The position numbers and the translations under genes are program-made. Shown piece by piece: positions 9,741 through 19,337 of a stretch of DNA of 64,000 bases. Below the pieces are notes generated by a model. The model was not told the origin of the DNA. It worked only from the letters and a program-made list of their open reading frames with translations, and did not search any database. Origin of the DNA: JBELHO01 sp042091375 (lineage in GTDB: Bacteria > Pseudomonadota > Gammaproteobacteria > Enterobacterales > Alteromonadaceae); the NCBI GenBank assembly GCA_042091375.1, contig JBELHO010000001.1, positions 1 through 64,000 of the forward strand. Reading direction: 5' to 3'. Within the stretch, counting starts at the first letter, position 1; each line of letters begins with the position of its first letter.

Positions 9741-10784
9741 ATGTTTAAAAAATTACGTGGCATGTTTTCGAACGACTTATCGATTGATTTAGGTACGGCA
9801 AATACCCTTATTTATGTCAAAGATCAAGGCATAGTATTGAATGAACCCTCAGTTGTCGCTATTCGTCAAGACCGAGCGGGAGGTTCAAAAAGTGTCGCGG
9901 CTGTGGGCACAGCAGCGAAACAAATGTTGGGGCGTACTCCGGGCAACATCGAAGCGATTCGACCGATGAAAGACGGTGTGATCGCCAATTTTTTTGTCAC
10001 CGAAAAAATGCTGCAGTATTTTATTAAACAAGTACACAGCAATAACTTTTTGCGCCCTAGCCCAAGAGTCTTGGTGTGTGTACCCTGCGGCTCGACACAA
10101 GTAGAGCGGCGCGCTATTCGCGAGTCGGCTCTGGGTGCCGGTGCCCGTGAAGTGTATTTGATTGATGAACCTATGGCGGCTGCGATCGGCTCTGGAATGC
10201 CAGTTTCTGAAGCCACTGGCTCTATGGTTGTTGACATTGGTGGTGGTACGACGGAAGTGGGGATTATCTCACTCAATGGCGTGGTTTATTCATCTTCGGT
10301 GCGCATTGGCGGTGATAAATTCGATGATGCCATTATTAATTACGTTCGACGTAATTTTGGCAGTTTAATCGGCGAGGCAACCGCCGAGCGTATTAAACAT
10401 GAAATTGGCTCTGCCTATCCGGGTGAAGAATTAATTGAAATTGAGGTTCGCGGTCGCAACTTAGCAGAAGGGGTTCCGCGCAGCTTTACATTGAACAGCA
10501 ATGAAATTTTAGAGGCCTTACAAGAGCCATTAACAGGCATTGTCAGTGCTATTATGGTGGCACTGGAGCAATCACCACCGGAATTGGCCTCAGACATATC
10601 GGAGCGAGGTATGGTATTAACCGGCGGTGGTGCTTTATTGAAAGACTTAGATCGCTTATTAATGGAAGAAACCGGTATTCCGGTTGTGGTTGCCGATGAT
10701 CCGTTAACTTGTGTGGCAAGAGGTGGCGGCAAAGCCTTGGAAATGGTTGATATGCACGGTGGCGATTTATTTTCTTATGAATAA
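9741..10784 (+). CDS. mreB: Rod-shape-determining actin homologue MreB
   Basis: Bacterial actin that forms membrane-associated filaments and guides lateral cell-wall synthesis. The 347-residue length is the family standard. Phosphate-binding motifs are clear: DLGTANTLIY near residue 17, VVDIGGGTTEVGII near 160 and GGGALLKDLD near 290. The N-terminus MFKKLRGMFSNDLSIDLGTAN matches the amphipathic membrane-binding start of gammaproteobacterial MreB. It opens the mreB-mreC-mreD block; a 178-base spacer with an inverted repeat separates it from mreC. Location directly after the MSHA locus is the arrangement known from Vibrio and Shewanella. Confidence 0.98.
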   Translation: MFKKLRGMFSNDLSIDLGTANTLIYVKDQGIVLNEPSVVAIRQDRAGGSKSVAAVGTAAKQMLGRTPGNIEAIRPMKDGVIANFFVTEKMLQYFIKQVHSNNFLRPSPRVLVCVPCGSTQVERRAIRESALGAGAREVYLIDEPMAAAIGSGMPVSEATGSMVVDIGGGTTEVGIISLNGVVYSSSVRIGGDKFDDAIINYVRRNFGSLIGEATAERIKHEIGSAYPGEELIEIEVRGRNLAEGVPRSFTLNSNEILEALQEPLTGIVSAIMVALEQSPPELASDISERGMVLTGGGALLKDLDRLLMEETGIPVVVADDPLTCVARGGGKALEMVDMHGGDLFSYE

Positions 10785-10787
10785 GCG

Positions 10788-10825
10788 GGTTAACTTGATT
10801 GACACCTTTGGCTGCTGAGTTAACC
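10788..10825 (+). terminator. Hairpin after mreB, possible attenuator or 3'-end stabiliser
   Basis: Perfect 8-bp inverted repeat GGTTAACT (10788-10795) and AGTTAACC (10818-10825) just after the mreB stop. No T-run follows, so it is not a standard Rho-independent terminator. It could protect the mreB message end or reduce read-through into mreC. Confidence 0.3.
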
Positions 10826-10962
10826 ACTGACAATTAATATCTGTGCCGTGGAATGCCTAATATTTTTATTTGTCAGTGACTTGGCTAACTAATGCCGGTG
10901 GTATTATCTTCAGTTAACTGCTTGGGCAATAAACTCAACACTATGGCCAGTAAAGTGATTGT

Positions 10963-11835
10963 ATGAATCCAATTTTTAAGCACGGACCTTCACCGCTATA
11001 TCGCGTGGTATTAATGTTGACTTTTTCAGCAATGTTAATTTTTTTCGATCATAAAATGATGAGTTTTGAAGGGCTACGTGGATATTTACAATCCTTAGTC
11101 AGTCCATTGCAATACCTAGCAACCGCCCCTAAGCAATTGCTCGATTGGTCAATTGACAATATGAATACTAGAAAGCAATTGGTTGAAGAAAATCAAGCCT
11201 TGAAAATAAATCAGTTGGTACTCAAAGAACAAGCCATTCAACTCAACATTATCAGACAAGAGAATGATCGATTGCGGGCTTTATTGCGCTCTCCGGTGCG
11301 TGTTGATGTACAAACCATGTTAGCCGAAATTTTATCTGTTGACGGTGATCCCTATACTCAACAGGTGGTTATCAACCGTGGTGCTAACGACGATGTCCAT
11401 GAAGGACAAGCCATTGTCGATGATCGCGGTGTGGTCGGGCAAATACTTCATGCCGGTACCATTACCAGTCGCGTGCTTTTGATCACAGATATCAGTCATG
11501 CGGTACCAGTGCGTATAGAGCGCAACGGCACTAGGCTAATAGCCAATGGTACTGGAGATATTAACCGTTTATCTATTTCTCATGTCAGTAACAGTATCGA
11601 TATCAAATCAGGAGATATTTTAGTAACCTCGGGCTTGGGCGGTAAGTATCCGGAAGGGTATCCCGTGGCGCGAGTCACCTCAGTGCGCAGAAATGAATCA
11701 AGGCCCTTTGCCTATGTACAAAGTGAGCCTATTGCACAAATAAATCGCCTGCGCTATTTATTGTTACTATGGCCTCAACAGCAAAACAACACTTCTACAT
11801 CGACTTCATCAGCACAGTTAAGTGAGGTCGAATAG
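10963..11835 (+). CDS. mreC: Rod-shape-determining protein MreC
   Basis: Periplasmic scaffold of the elongation machinery, linking MreB/MreD to PBP2 and RodA. 290 residues: a short cytoplasmic start, one membrane helix (about residues 14-32, VVLMLTFSAMLIFF), a coiled coil (about 65-110, rich in Glu, Gln and Leu) and the beta-domain pair (about 115-270) with VINRGANDDVHEGQ and GLGGKYPEGYPVA, characteristic MreC motifs. The C-terminus is a low-complexity Gln/Thr/Ser tail. mreD starts two bases after its stop codon. Confidence 0.97.
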   Translation: MNPIFKHGPSPLYRVVLMLTFSAMLIFFDHKMMSFEGLRGYLQSLVSPLQYLATAPKQLLDWSIDNMNTRKQLVEENQALKINQLVLKEQAIQLNIIRQENDRLRALLRSPVRVDVQTMLAEILSVDGDPYTQQVVINRGANDDVHEGQAIVDDRGVVGQILHAGTITSRVLLITDISHAVPVRIERNGTRLIANGTGDINRLSISHVSNSIDIKSGDILVTSGLGGKYPEGYPVARVTSVRRNESRPFAYVQSEPIAQINRLRYLLLLWPQQQNNTSTSTSSAQLSEVE

Positions 11836-11837
11836 CG

Positions 11838-12317
11838 ATGTTGGCTCACAACGGTATTATCATTATTTTAATATTTTTGGTGGCGTTAATTGCCAGTATT
11901 ATGCCTTTGCCATTAAGTGTTGATGCTTTTCGACCTGATTGGGTGTTAGTAGTTTTAGTTTATTGGTGTTTAGCTTTACCCACAAAAGTCAATGTGATCA
12001 GTGCTTGGTTTATGGGCTTGTTACTCGATGTATTACTTGGCTCAGTGCTTGGCATACACGCAGCAGCGATGGCACTTGCGGTGTATATTGTCGCCAGTAA
12101 CTTTCAAAAAATTCGCAACTTTTCTGTTTGGCAACAAGCGTTAATCGTTGGTTTATTATCGGCTTTATATCACTTACTGGTTTTTTGGTTACAACGCTTT
12201 ATTTCCGATGTGGTGTTTTTGCCAAGTTATTTATATCCAATGCTCACAACCATAGTGTTATGGCCTTGGGCATTTTTGTTGTTGAGAAAGATCCGCCGAC
12301 ATTTCAAGATTTTATAA
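11838..12317 (+). CDS. mreD: Rod-shape-determining protein MreD
   Basis: Small integral membrane partner of MreC, 159 residues with about five hydrophobic segments spanning nearly the whole protein. Family features include the early PLPLSVDAFRPDWVLVVLVYWCLALP segment, the Arg-Pro-Asp-Trp motif of MreD and the GLLLDVLLGSVLGIHA stretch. It starts two bases after mreC and ends one base before maf, so mreC, mreD, maf and rng are probably co-transcribed. Confidence 0.95.
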   Translation: MLAHNGIIIILIFLVALIASIMPLPLSVDAFRPDWVLVVLVYWCLALPTKVNVISAWFMGLLLDVLLGSVLGIHAAAMALAVYIVASNFQKIRNFSVWQQALIVGLLSALYHLLVFWLQRFISDVVFLPSYLYPMLTTIVLWPWAFLLLRKIRRHFKIL

Positions 12318-12318
12318 A

Positions 12319-12921
12319 ATGAAACAATTGCTTATTCTTGCTTCACAAAGTCCTCGACGACGCCAGTTACTGGCACAATTGGGTTATTCATTCAGTTGTC
12401 AGCCAGCAGATATTGACGAAACTGTGATAGTAGGGGAATTACCCGAGCAATATGTTAGGCGTCTGGCTTTACAAAAAGCGCAATGTATTGCTGATAGACA
12501 ACAAAGCAATAGCACGGTCATTGGCTCTGATACCAGTGTAGTGATAGCGCAACAAATACTCGGTAAACCCAAGGATTTTGCCGATGCTCAACGGTTATTG
12601 CAACTATTGTCTGGTAAAGTCCATCAGGTACTGACTGCAGTCGCTGTGGTTAAGGCCGAGATCAGTAAAACTGTATTAGTTACCACTAATGTTGAATTTA
12701 AGACCCTGTCAACCGATGAAATACAGCAATACTGGCTGACTGGCGAGCCAAAAGATAAAGCCGGTGGTTATGGCATTCAGGGGACCGGTGGCCAATTTGT
12801 TAAACAAATTAGCGGTAGTTATTCCGCAGTGGTCGGATTGCCTTTATATGAAACAGCACAATTGTTAACTGAATTTGGTTTACCCAGTGCTATCAATTCG
12901 GCGACAGTCAATAAGGATTAA
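12319..12921 (+). CDS. maf: Maf-family nucleotide pyrophosphatase (YhdE type)
   Basis: House-cleaning enzyme that hydrolyses dTTP, UTP and modified relatives to monophosphates. 200 residues. Maf signatures: ASQSPRRRQLL at the N-terminus (phosphate binding), a central GSDTSVV with the catalytic Asp region, GKPKDFADA, and KAGGYGIQG near residue 155. Position between mreD and rng matches yhdE in Escherichia coli, which supports the dTTP/UTP subfamily rather than the YceF (7-methyl-GTP) subfamily. It is separated from mreD by one base and from the rng start by one base. Confidence 0.94.
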   Translation: MKQLLILASQSPRRRQLLAQLGYSFSCQPADIDETVIVGELPEQYVRRLALQKAQCIADRQQSNSTVIGSDTSVVIAQQILGKPKDFADAQRLLQLLSGKVHQVLTAVAVVKAEISKTVLVTTNVEFKTLSTDEIQQYWLTGEPKDKAGGYGIQGTGGQFVKQISGSYSAVVGLPLYETAQLLTEFGLPSAINSATVNKD

Positions 12922-12922
12922 T

Positions 12923-14386
12923 ATGAGCAAAGAGTTATTGATCAATGTTACCCCCAGCGAAACTCGAGTCGCCTTAATTGAAAATGGCATATTGCAGGAG
13001 TTACATATAGAACGCGAAGCAAAAAGTGGTTTGGTTGGCAATATATACTTAGGTAAAGTGATTCGAGTTTTACCTGGAATGCAAGCCGCATTTGTTGATA
13101 TTAACTTAGAAAAAGCCGCGTTTTTGCACGCTTCAGACATTAATTCCAAATTAATTCTCAATGAACAAGGCAAGTCAAATGAAGTAGCCGATATTCGCAG
13201 TTTAGTTCATGAGGGCCAGTATATCGTTGTACAAGTAGTGAAAGATCCCTTAGGCACTAAAGGTGCGCGTTTAACCACCGACATTACGGTTGCCGCTCGT
13301 TACTTAGTGTTGATGCCAAACGCTAGTCATGCTGGTGTTTCTCAGCGTATCGAAAATAGCGAAGAGCGCAACCGTTTGCGTGACATTGTCACTCCTTATT
13401 GCAATGAAAAGCATGGTTTTATCGTTAGAACTGCCGGTGAAGGTGCCACTGAGCAAGCATTGAAGCACGATGCCGAGTTTTTAGAAAGGGTGTGGAACAA
13501 AGTCCTTGAACGCAAGCAAGGACAACAAAAAACCTTAGCCTTGTACCGCGATTTATCGCTCGCTTTTAGAGTACTACGGGATTTCGTTGGCGCATCTTTA
13601 GAACGGGTCAGGATTGATTCTAAACTGTCTTTTGAACAGTTGCGGGCTTTCACCTTAGAATTTGTGCCAGAACTCACTGGGTATTTAGAATATTATCCAG
13701 GTGAACGACCTATTTTCGACTTGTTTGATGTGGAAAATGAAATTCAACGCGCCTTGCATCGCAAAATTGACTTAAAATCAGGTGGCTCGTTGATCATAGA
13801 TCAAACCGAAGCCATGACTACCATAGATATTAACACGGGCGCATGTGTTGGTCATCGCAATCTCGAAGACACTATTTTCAACACCAATATTGAAGCAACG
13901 CAAGCCATTGCTCGGCAACTTAGGTTAAGAAATTTAGGCGGTATTATCATCGTTGATTTTATCGATATGCACGATAAAGATCATCAACGTCGAGTGCTAC
14001 ACAGTTTAGATGTGGCTATGAATAAAGATAATGTGAGGTATAGTATTAGTGGTTTTTCTGCTTTGGGCTTAGTTGAAATGACCCGTAAACGCACCCGAGA
14101 AAGTTTAGAGCATATTTTGTGTGGAGAATGCCCAGTTTGCAGTGGTCGTGGTAATATTAAAACAGTTGAAACCGTGTGTTTTGAAATATTGCGAGAAATA
14201 GTACGAGTTAACAGGGCCTATGATACAGACATGTTTATTGTTTATGCTTCGCCTGCGGTGAGTGAAGCACTGACCGATGATGTTTACCATCATTTAGCCG
14301 AATTAGAAGTATTTGTCGGCAAGCAGATCAAAGTGACTACTGAATCACTTTATAATCAAGAACAGTTTGATGTGGTAATGATGTAA
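12923..14386 (+). CDS. rng: Ribonuclease G
   Basis: Endoribonuclease that matures the 5' end of 16S rRNA and degrades some mRNAs. 487 residues, close to the 489 of E. coli RNase G. An S1 RNA-binding domain occupies about residues 35-125 (GNIYLGKVIRVLPGMQAAFVDI); the catalytic core carries TIDINTG and GGIIIVDFIDM, whose Asp residues bind magnesium; the zinc-link CGECPVCSGRG lies near residue 405. It lacks the long C-terminal scaffold of RNase E. I take the ATG at 12923, which gives MSKELLINVTPSE, the usual RNase G start, rather than an upstream in-frame codon at 12875 inside maf. Confidence 0.96.
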   Translation: MSKELLINVTPSETRVALIENGILQELHIEREAKSGLVGNIYLGKVIRVLPGMQAAFVDINLEKAAFLHASDINSKLILNEQGKSNEVADIRSLVHEGQYIVVQVVKDPLGTKGARLTTDITVAARYLVLMPNASHAGVSQRIENSEERNRLRDIVTPYCNEKHGFIVRTAGEGATEQALKHDAEFLERVWNKVLERKQGQQKTLALYRDLSLAFRVLRDFVGASLERVRIDSKLSFEQLRAFTLEFVPELTGYLEYYPGERPIFDLFDVENEIQRALHRKIDLKSGGSLIIDQTEAMTTIDINTGACVGHRNLEDTIFNTNIEATQAIARQLRLRNLGGIIIVDFIDMHDKDHQRRVLHSLDVAMNKDNVRYSISGFSALGLVEMTRKRTRESLEHILCGECPVCSGRGNIKTVETVCFEILREIVRVNRAYDTDMFIVYASPAVSEALTDDVYHHLAELEVFVGKQIKVTTESLYNQEQFDVVMM

Positions 14387-14436
14387 CTGTTTTGTGCAAT
14401 TATTTGTGCTAACTGTTGTCAATAATTAAAAGCATT

Positions 14437-14465
14437 TTATCATTATTTAGCGTTCACGCTATACT
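14437..14465 (+). promoter_or_regulatory. Candidate promoter for yhdP
   Basis: TTATCA (14437-14442) and TATACT (14460-14465) are spaced by 17 bases, about 70 bases upstream of the yhdP start. A short inverted repeat AGCGT-TC-ACGCT lies between them and could bind a regulator. Confidence 0.4.
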
Positions 14466-14532
14466 TAGGGAAGAGGGGGTGAATTGGTGGCAAGACAAAT
14501 AACTTGAGTCATTAATAATTTAAGAATAGCAG

Positions 14533-17500
14533 ATGAGTATTACACACTTTTCAAATCGCTGGCTTAATCGTCTATACAAAAGTATTGCCATTTTTTTGGT
14601 GATCTTAGCTGTGCTGATCAGTGCACTGCGCTTAGTGCTGCCATACGCTCATCAGCACCAGCACCATTTACAAGACTATATTAATAACACCTATAACAGC
14701 AATGTGCTGATTGGCTCATTAGCCATGAGTTGGAGCAGTGCCGGCCCGACATTAATTGCCAATGATGTGAGTTTATTACAAACTGAAATGGCTGAAGTCG
14801 ATATTGAACAATTCAGCTTGGTTGTCGATTTTTGGGCGAGTTTACGACACTGGCAACTGGTAACCAAAGATTTTTCTCTCAATGGTGTCAAGATACTGAT
14901 TGATAACACAGTCCTCAGTGAGTCGCAGCAGGACATCAATGTCATTAACAACATTGCGGAACTATTTTTAAATCAGATCAACCGCTTTGCATTAGTGAAT
15001 AGTCAATTGATTGTTCGCTCTGAAACAGGCGAGCAGACTGTATTTTTAGAACATCTCAATTGGTTAAATCAGGGTGACCGCCACCTCGCTCAAGGTAATA
15101 TGCTATTCGAAGGGGTCTCATCTAATCACGTCATTGTGCGCGCTGAACTTGTCGGAGAGCAGTTAGCTGAATTGTCTGGTCTCGCCTATGTGGAAGCACA
15201 CAGTTTAAATATTACTCCTTGGTTAGGGGCAAACTCTGTTGTCAAACAGCAAATCAGTGATTCTAGTGTTAATTTTAACGCTTGGCTCGCGATTGATGAG
15301 GGCTTGGCCAAACAACTGCAAGTGCAATTGGATGAAAGCCAGATCACTTGGCAAAATGAGCAACAACAGCAAAAAGTTGCTCTTCTCAATGGCCATATTG
15401 TGGTTGATGATATCACTGTTCAAGGGCGTGCAAAGTTATATGCAACTGATGTTGTTATGGCCGTTAATGAGCAAGCACTCGCGCCATTTTCCTTGGCTAT
15501 TGACAACAGTGGTGAACAAACACAGGCTCATATTTCAGCCATTGAACTCAATGGCGTTACTGATATCTTGCCATTGTTTTTGGCCGATGACCAAGTCAAC
15601 CAATTAGCTAAAGGCGTTATGCTTGAAGGCAAGTTGCAAGATATTTATATTAAACAAGATGATCACCAATATGCAGCCGTTGCCGATTTTTCAGTAAGCT
15701 CCAGCGCTTACTATCAAGGTATTCCCGGTATAGATAACCTCACTGGCGAGATGATTTATCAAGGTACTCAGCTGAAGTTGAATTTATCAGCCGAAAATGG
15801 GGCTTTAGATTTTAGTCGTCACTTTATACAGCCCATAGCTTATAAAGTATTGACCGCTTCGGTTGATCTCAATGTCAAACCCGATAGATGGCAATTGCGC
15901 GCAGAGCAGATACACTTTACTTCCGATGCCCTTGATGTCAAAGCTGGGTTATTGATGGAAGACACTGATGATAGCAGTTTAACTATGTCATTGATGGCTA
16001 ATGCCACTGATGGCGATGTTGCTAATGCCGCGGAATTTTACCCGCAATTACTGATGGGTAATGAGTTAATTGATTACCTCAACACGGCCCTTAAAAAGGG
16101 GCAATTAGTACAAACACAAGTGCTATTTAATGGTCCATTAGATCAATTTCCGTTTAACAATAATCAAGGGATATTTGTTGTCGATGCAGAGCTTGTTGAT
16201 GCAAACTTTAAATTTGCTGAAGATTGGCCAGCCATTAATCACTTCGATGCCAACCTTAATTTTACCAATAATCAGATGCAGATCACTGGTCGTGCCGGTA
16301 CCCTAAGTGGTATTGATATCACTGGTGCTCAAGGTACTATTGCTGATTTATCGGATCAAAAATTGTTGGTTGTTGATGTTGATCTTGTCGATACTTCACC
16401 GGCCTTGATCACTAACTTAATGAACAGTAGCTCGCTGGCCGACAGTGTCGGTGTGGCACTTGATTATTTTACGGTTGAACAGCCGGTCGCCGGTGTGTTT
16501 AATTTAGCACTGCCGCTAAATGATGTCGATAATACCGTAGCAAGTGGCAGAATAGACTTTGCTGATAACTCTTTGTTATTACAAAAACCTAACATGGCAT
16601 TCAGTCAGGTAAACGGCAGTTTGTTTTTTGAAAATGAACGCCTCAACAGCAAGCATTTACAGGCGTCTTGGCAAGGCCTACCACTACAATTGGATATTAC
16701 CGGACAACAAAAAGCCAGCTCATATGTCACTGATATTGGTCTTAAGGGACAATGGCAACAAACGGATTGGCAACAATACCTACCAGATACCTTGTTGTCC
16801 TATGGCGGGGGGGCACTCGACTGGCAGGGACAATTTCAGATGTCCACTTTTGCTCAGGGCGACTTTCAATACTCACTCGATATGGCTTCTGATTTAGTCA
16901 ATTTTCACGCTGATTTACCGCCGCCATTTGATAAAAAACAACAACAAAAACGGCAATTAACGATTGAGGTTAGCGGCAGTAAAACTGAGTCGATTATTAA
17001 TGCACTATTAGACGATAGTCTTAATTTTTATGGGGTGTTAGATCATCAGAGTGTCAGCTTTAGCCAAGCGCACTTAGTGTTAGGTAAAGAACAAATGTTG
17101 CTGCCAACAGAGGGCTTTCACATTACTGCTAATTTACAACGGGCAAAGTTTGAACAGTGGTATGCTTTTATCAACGATGTTTTTAGCAGTGTGGAACCGC
17201 GACAATCCACCAATAAACTCCAGCAAACTCCATTGTTTAGTTATCCAGCCAAGGTACGTGGTGATATAGCTACACTTGAGATATTTGGTCAACAATTACA
17301 TCAAATCGATTTTACTTTACAAGATGATGCTGGCTGGCAGTTACTGGAAATTAATGGCCAAGAGCTGCGTGGTAATATCAAATTTTTTCCTGACTTATAC
17401 CAGCGTGGTATAGATATAGATGCAGACTTTATCAAGCTTGATTTGGCCGATCTAAAAGCCGCTAATCAGCAATCACCCCTCGCCAACCAATTGCTTAAAT

Positions 17501-18486
17501 TTGAAAATGATCACCAGCTATTCGATAAAGTTCCACCCATGCGTTTTCGTTGTCAGGCTTGTTCAGTAAACCCTATTGATTTGGGCAAGGTATCATTTAA
17601 CTTAGTACGCAATAAAGATACTGAACTGATGTTAGAAAACTTTATTGCGCAAAGGCGCGATAATAAGTTGCACTTTCAAGTCAATTGGCTGCAAGACCAA
17701 CAACAGATATTTACTGCTATTAATGGTGATTTTTCCAGTAAAGACATTGAACGTGAGATAGAGCAATTAGGTTACCCTTCAACGATTAAAGACAGTAGCT
17801 TTGATAGTTCGTTTAGCTTTGATTGGCAAGGCAGTCCTTTCGACTTTTCATGGGAGAAGCTAAACGGTAAGATGTCGGCTACTTTAGGTGAAGGTGTGCT
17901 TGATGTTGATGACGAGGGGGCGCGGTTATTATCAGTATTGAGCTTAAAAACCTTAGTTAGAAAGTTAAAATTAGATTTTCGCGATATTTTCAGCGATGGC
18001 ATGTTTTTCGAAAAATTAACCGGTGATTTCACCATAGACAAAGGTGTGGTTTACACTAAGAATACTGCGATGAAAGGTGCCGCTGGCGACTTATTGGTTA
18101 AAGGCAATACTAACCTAGTGACTGAGCAGTTAGATTACACTATGTCTTATAAACCCAACTATAGTGCAAGTTTGCCGGCTTTAGCATGGATAGCAACCTT
18201 AAATCCGGTAACATTTCTTGCTGGTGTGGCCATCGATGGTATGATCACTTCGCAAGTGGTATCAGAAATAAAATTTGAAGTCACTGGGGATATTTTACAG
18301 CCAAACATTGAAAAAATTGATGGTAAAACTCAAACCATAAGTGTTGTTGGTCGTGACAGCCCGCCAACCATTGTTGATAATGCCGCAGTAAAACCACTAG
18401 TTGTTGAGCAGCAAGTAACACCTGAAATTGACCAAAACAATCAACACAGTGACAAAAGCAAGCAGAAAAAACCAATTAAAAGCTAA
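14533..18486 (+). CDS. yhdP: YhdP, AsmA-like envelope lipid-transport protein
   Basis: Very large inner-membrane-anchored protein of the AsmA-like family. Family members form periplasm-spanning grooves that carry phospholipids to the outer membrane. 1317 residues, close to E. coli YhdP (about 1266). One N-terminal membrane helix (about residues 17-38, IAIFLVILAVLISALRLVL) is followed by a beta-rich periplasmic body. The C-terminal AsmA-type part includes MKGAAGDLLVKGNTNL and the conserved LPALAWIATLNPVTFLAGVAID near residue 1215. The tail is polar and Gln/Lys-rich. It lies between rng and the nitrilase gene, the same order as in enterics and Shewanella. Confidence 0.93.
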   Translation: MSITHFSNRWLNRLYKSIAIFLVILAVLISALRLVLPYAHQHQHHLQDYINNTYNSNVLIGSLAMSWSSAGPTLIANDVSLLQTEMAEVDIEQFSLVVDFWASLRHWQLVTKDFSLNGVKILIDNTVLSESQQDINVINNIAELFLNQINRFALVNSQLIVRSETGEQTVFLEHLNWLNQGDRHLAQGNMLFEGVSSNHVIVRAELVGEQLAELSGLAYVEAHSLNITPWLGANSVVKQQISDSSVNFNAWLAIDEGLAKQLQVQLDESQITWQNEQQQQKVALLNGHIVVDDITVQGRAKLYATDVVMAVNEQALAPFSLAIDNSGEQTQAHISAIELNGVTDILPLFLADDQVNQLAKGVMLEGKLQDIYIKQDDHQYAAVADFSVSSSAYYQGIPGIDNLTGEMIYQGTQLKLNLSAENGALDFSRHFIQPIAYKVLTASVDLNVKPDRWQLRAEQIHFTSDALDVKAGLLMEDTDDSSLTMSLMANATDGDVANAAEFYPQLLMGNELIDYLNTALKKGQLVQTQVLFNGPLDQFPFNNNQGIFVVDAELVDANFKFAEDWPAINHFDANLNFTNNQMQITGRAGTLSGIDITGAQGTIADLSDQKLLVVDVDLVDTSPALITNLMNSSSLADSVGVALDYFTVEQPVAGVFNLALPLNDVDNTVASGRIDFADNSLLLQKPNMAFSQVNGSLFFENERLNSKHLQASWQGLPLQLDITGQQKASSYVTDIGLKGQWQQTDWQQYLPDTLLSYGGGALDWQGQFQMSTFAQGDFQYSLDMASDLVNFHADLPPPFDKKQQQKRQLTIEVSGSKTESIINALLDDSLNFYGVLDHQSVSFSQAHLVLGKEQMLLPTEGFHITANLQRAKFEQWYAFINDVFSSVEPRQSTNKLQQTPLFSYPAKVRGDIATLEIFGQQLHQIDFTLQDDAGWQLLEINGQELRGNIKFFPDLYQRGIDIDADFIKLDLADLKAANQQSPLANQLLKFENDHQLFDKVPPMRFRCQACSVNPIDLGKVSFNLVRNKDTELMLENFIAQRRDNKLHFQVNWLQDQQQIFTAINGDFSSKDIEREIEQLGYPSTIKDSSFDSSFSFDWQGSPFDFSWEKLNGKMSATLGEGVLDVDDEGARLLSVLSLKTLVRKLKLDFRDIFSDGMFFEKLTGDFTIDKGVVYTKNTAMKGAAGDLLVKGNTNLVTEQLDYTMSYKPNYSASLPALAWIATLNPVTFLAGVAIDGMITSQVVSEIKFEVTGDILQPNIEKIDGKTQTISVVGRDSPPTIVDNAAVKPLVVEQQVTPEIDQNNQHSDKSKQKKPIKS

Positions 18487-18508
18487 GACGATAAATGAGC
18501 AGTTTTCA

Positions 18509-19336
18509 ATGATCAACATTTCGGCAATACAACTCACATCTCGTCCTGATATTGCCGATAATTTGATTGCCATCGAAAAACAACTCAGTAAATTAACCGT
18601 TAAAGGTGTGCACATTGTAGTTCTGCCAGAATGTTGTTTATTTTTTGGCGGTTCGCAAAGTCAACAATTGCAGTTAGCAAGAGATAATCACCAAGACAAC
18701 TTTTTACAAACCAAACTAGCAGATTTAGCAATAGCCTATGGTATTTATTTAGTGGCAGGCAGTATTCCAATGTACATTGCCAAAAGCGATAAATTTACCA
18801 ACAGCTGCTGTGTTTTTTCACCCCAAGGGGAATGCATCGCTCGGTATGATAAAATTCACCTATTTGATGTCAATGTCGCAGATAATACACAAAACTACCA
18901 AGAGTCTGAATATACTCAAGCGGGTAATAAACTCTGTATAGTGCCTATTGGTGAGTTCACGCTTGGTCTGTCAATTTGTTATGATTTGCGATTTCCTGAA
19001 TTATATCGTCAATTAACTGTTGCAGGAGCCGATATTATTGCCGTGCCCAGCGCCTTTACTGCGCTGACGGGGCAAGCCCATTGGCAAACATTGTTGCGAG
19101 CCAGAGCAATAGAGAATCAAGTCTGTATTGTTGCTGCAGCCCAGCAGGGAATACATGTAAATAACCGAGAAACTTGGGGTCATAGTATGATCATTAACCC
19201 TTGGGGGGAAATAATTAGTGGTTTGCCCCAAGGACAAGGTATTATAAGCGCACAAATTTGTCGCGCTAACATCGATAAAGTCCGGGTGGCAATGCCAGTG
19301 GCAGAGCATAACCAATTTACTACAAAGTTGAAATGA
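18509..19336 (+). CDS. Nitrilase-superfamily amidase (Nit1/Nit2-like)
   Basis: Carbon-nitrogen hydrolase of 275 residues. The Glu-Lys-Cys triad is visible: E41 in VVLPECC, K115 in RYDKIHLFDV and C157 in LSICYDLRFPEL. The last motif is typical of the Nit/NitB branch whose known members repair deaminated glutathione or act as omega-amidase. Start chosen at ATG 18509, 22 bases after yhdP and preceded by GAGCAG; the frame is open upstream into yhdP but those codons are not conserved-looking. tldD begins one base after its stop codon. The precise substrate is not shown by the sequence. Confidence 0.88.
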   Translation: MINISAIQLTSRPDIADNLIAIEKQLSKLTVKGVHIVVLPECCLFFGGSQSQQLQLARDNHQDNFLQTKLADLAIAYGIYLVAGSIPMYIAKSDKFTNSCCVFSPQGECIARYDKIHLFDVNVADNTQNYQESEYTQAGNKLCIVPIGEFTLGLSICYDLRFPELYRQLTVAGADIIAVPSAFTALTGQAHWQTLLRARAIENQVCIVAAAQQGIHVNNRETWGHSMIINPWGEIISGLPQGQGIISAQICRANIDKVRVAMPVAEHNQFTTKLK

Positions 19337-19337
19337 T

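Noticed and set aside
12875..12922. Longer RNase G starting inside maf
   Set aside because: The ATG at 12923 aligns with the known start; the extra residues overlap maf and are not family-like.
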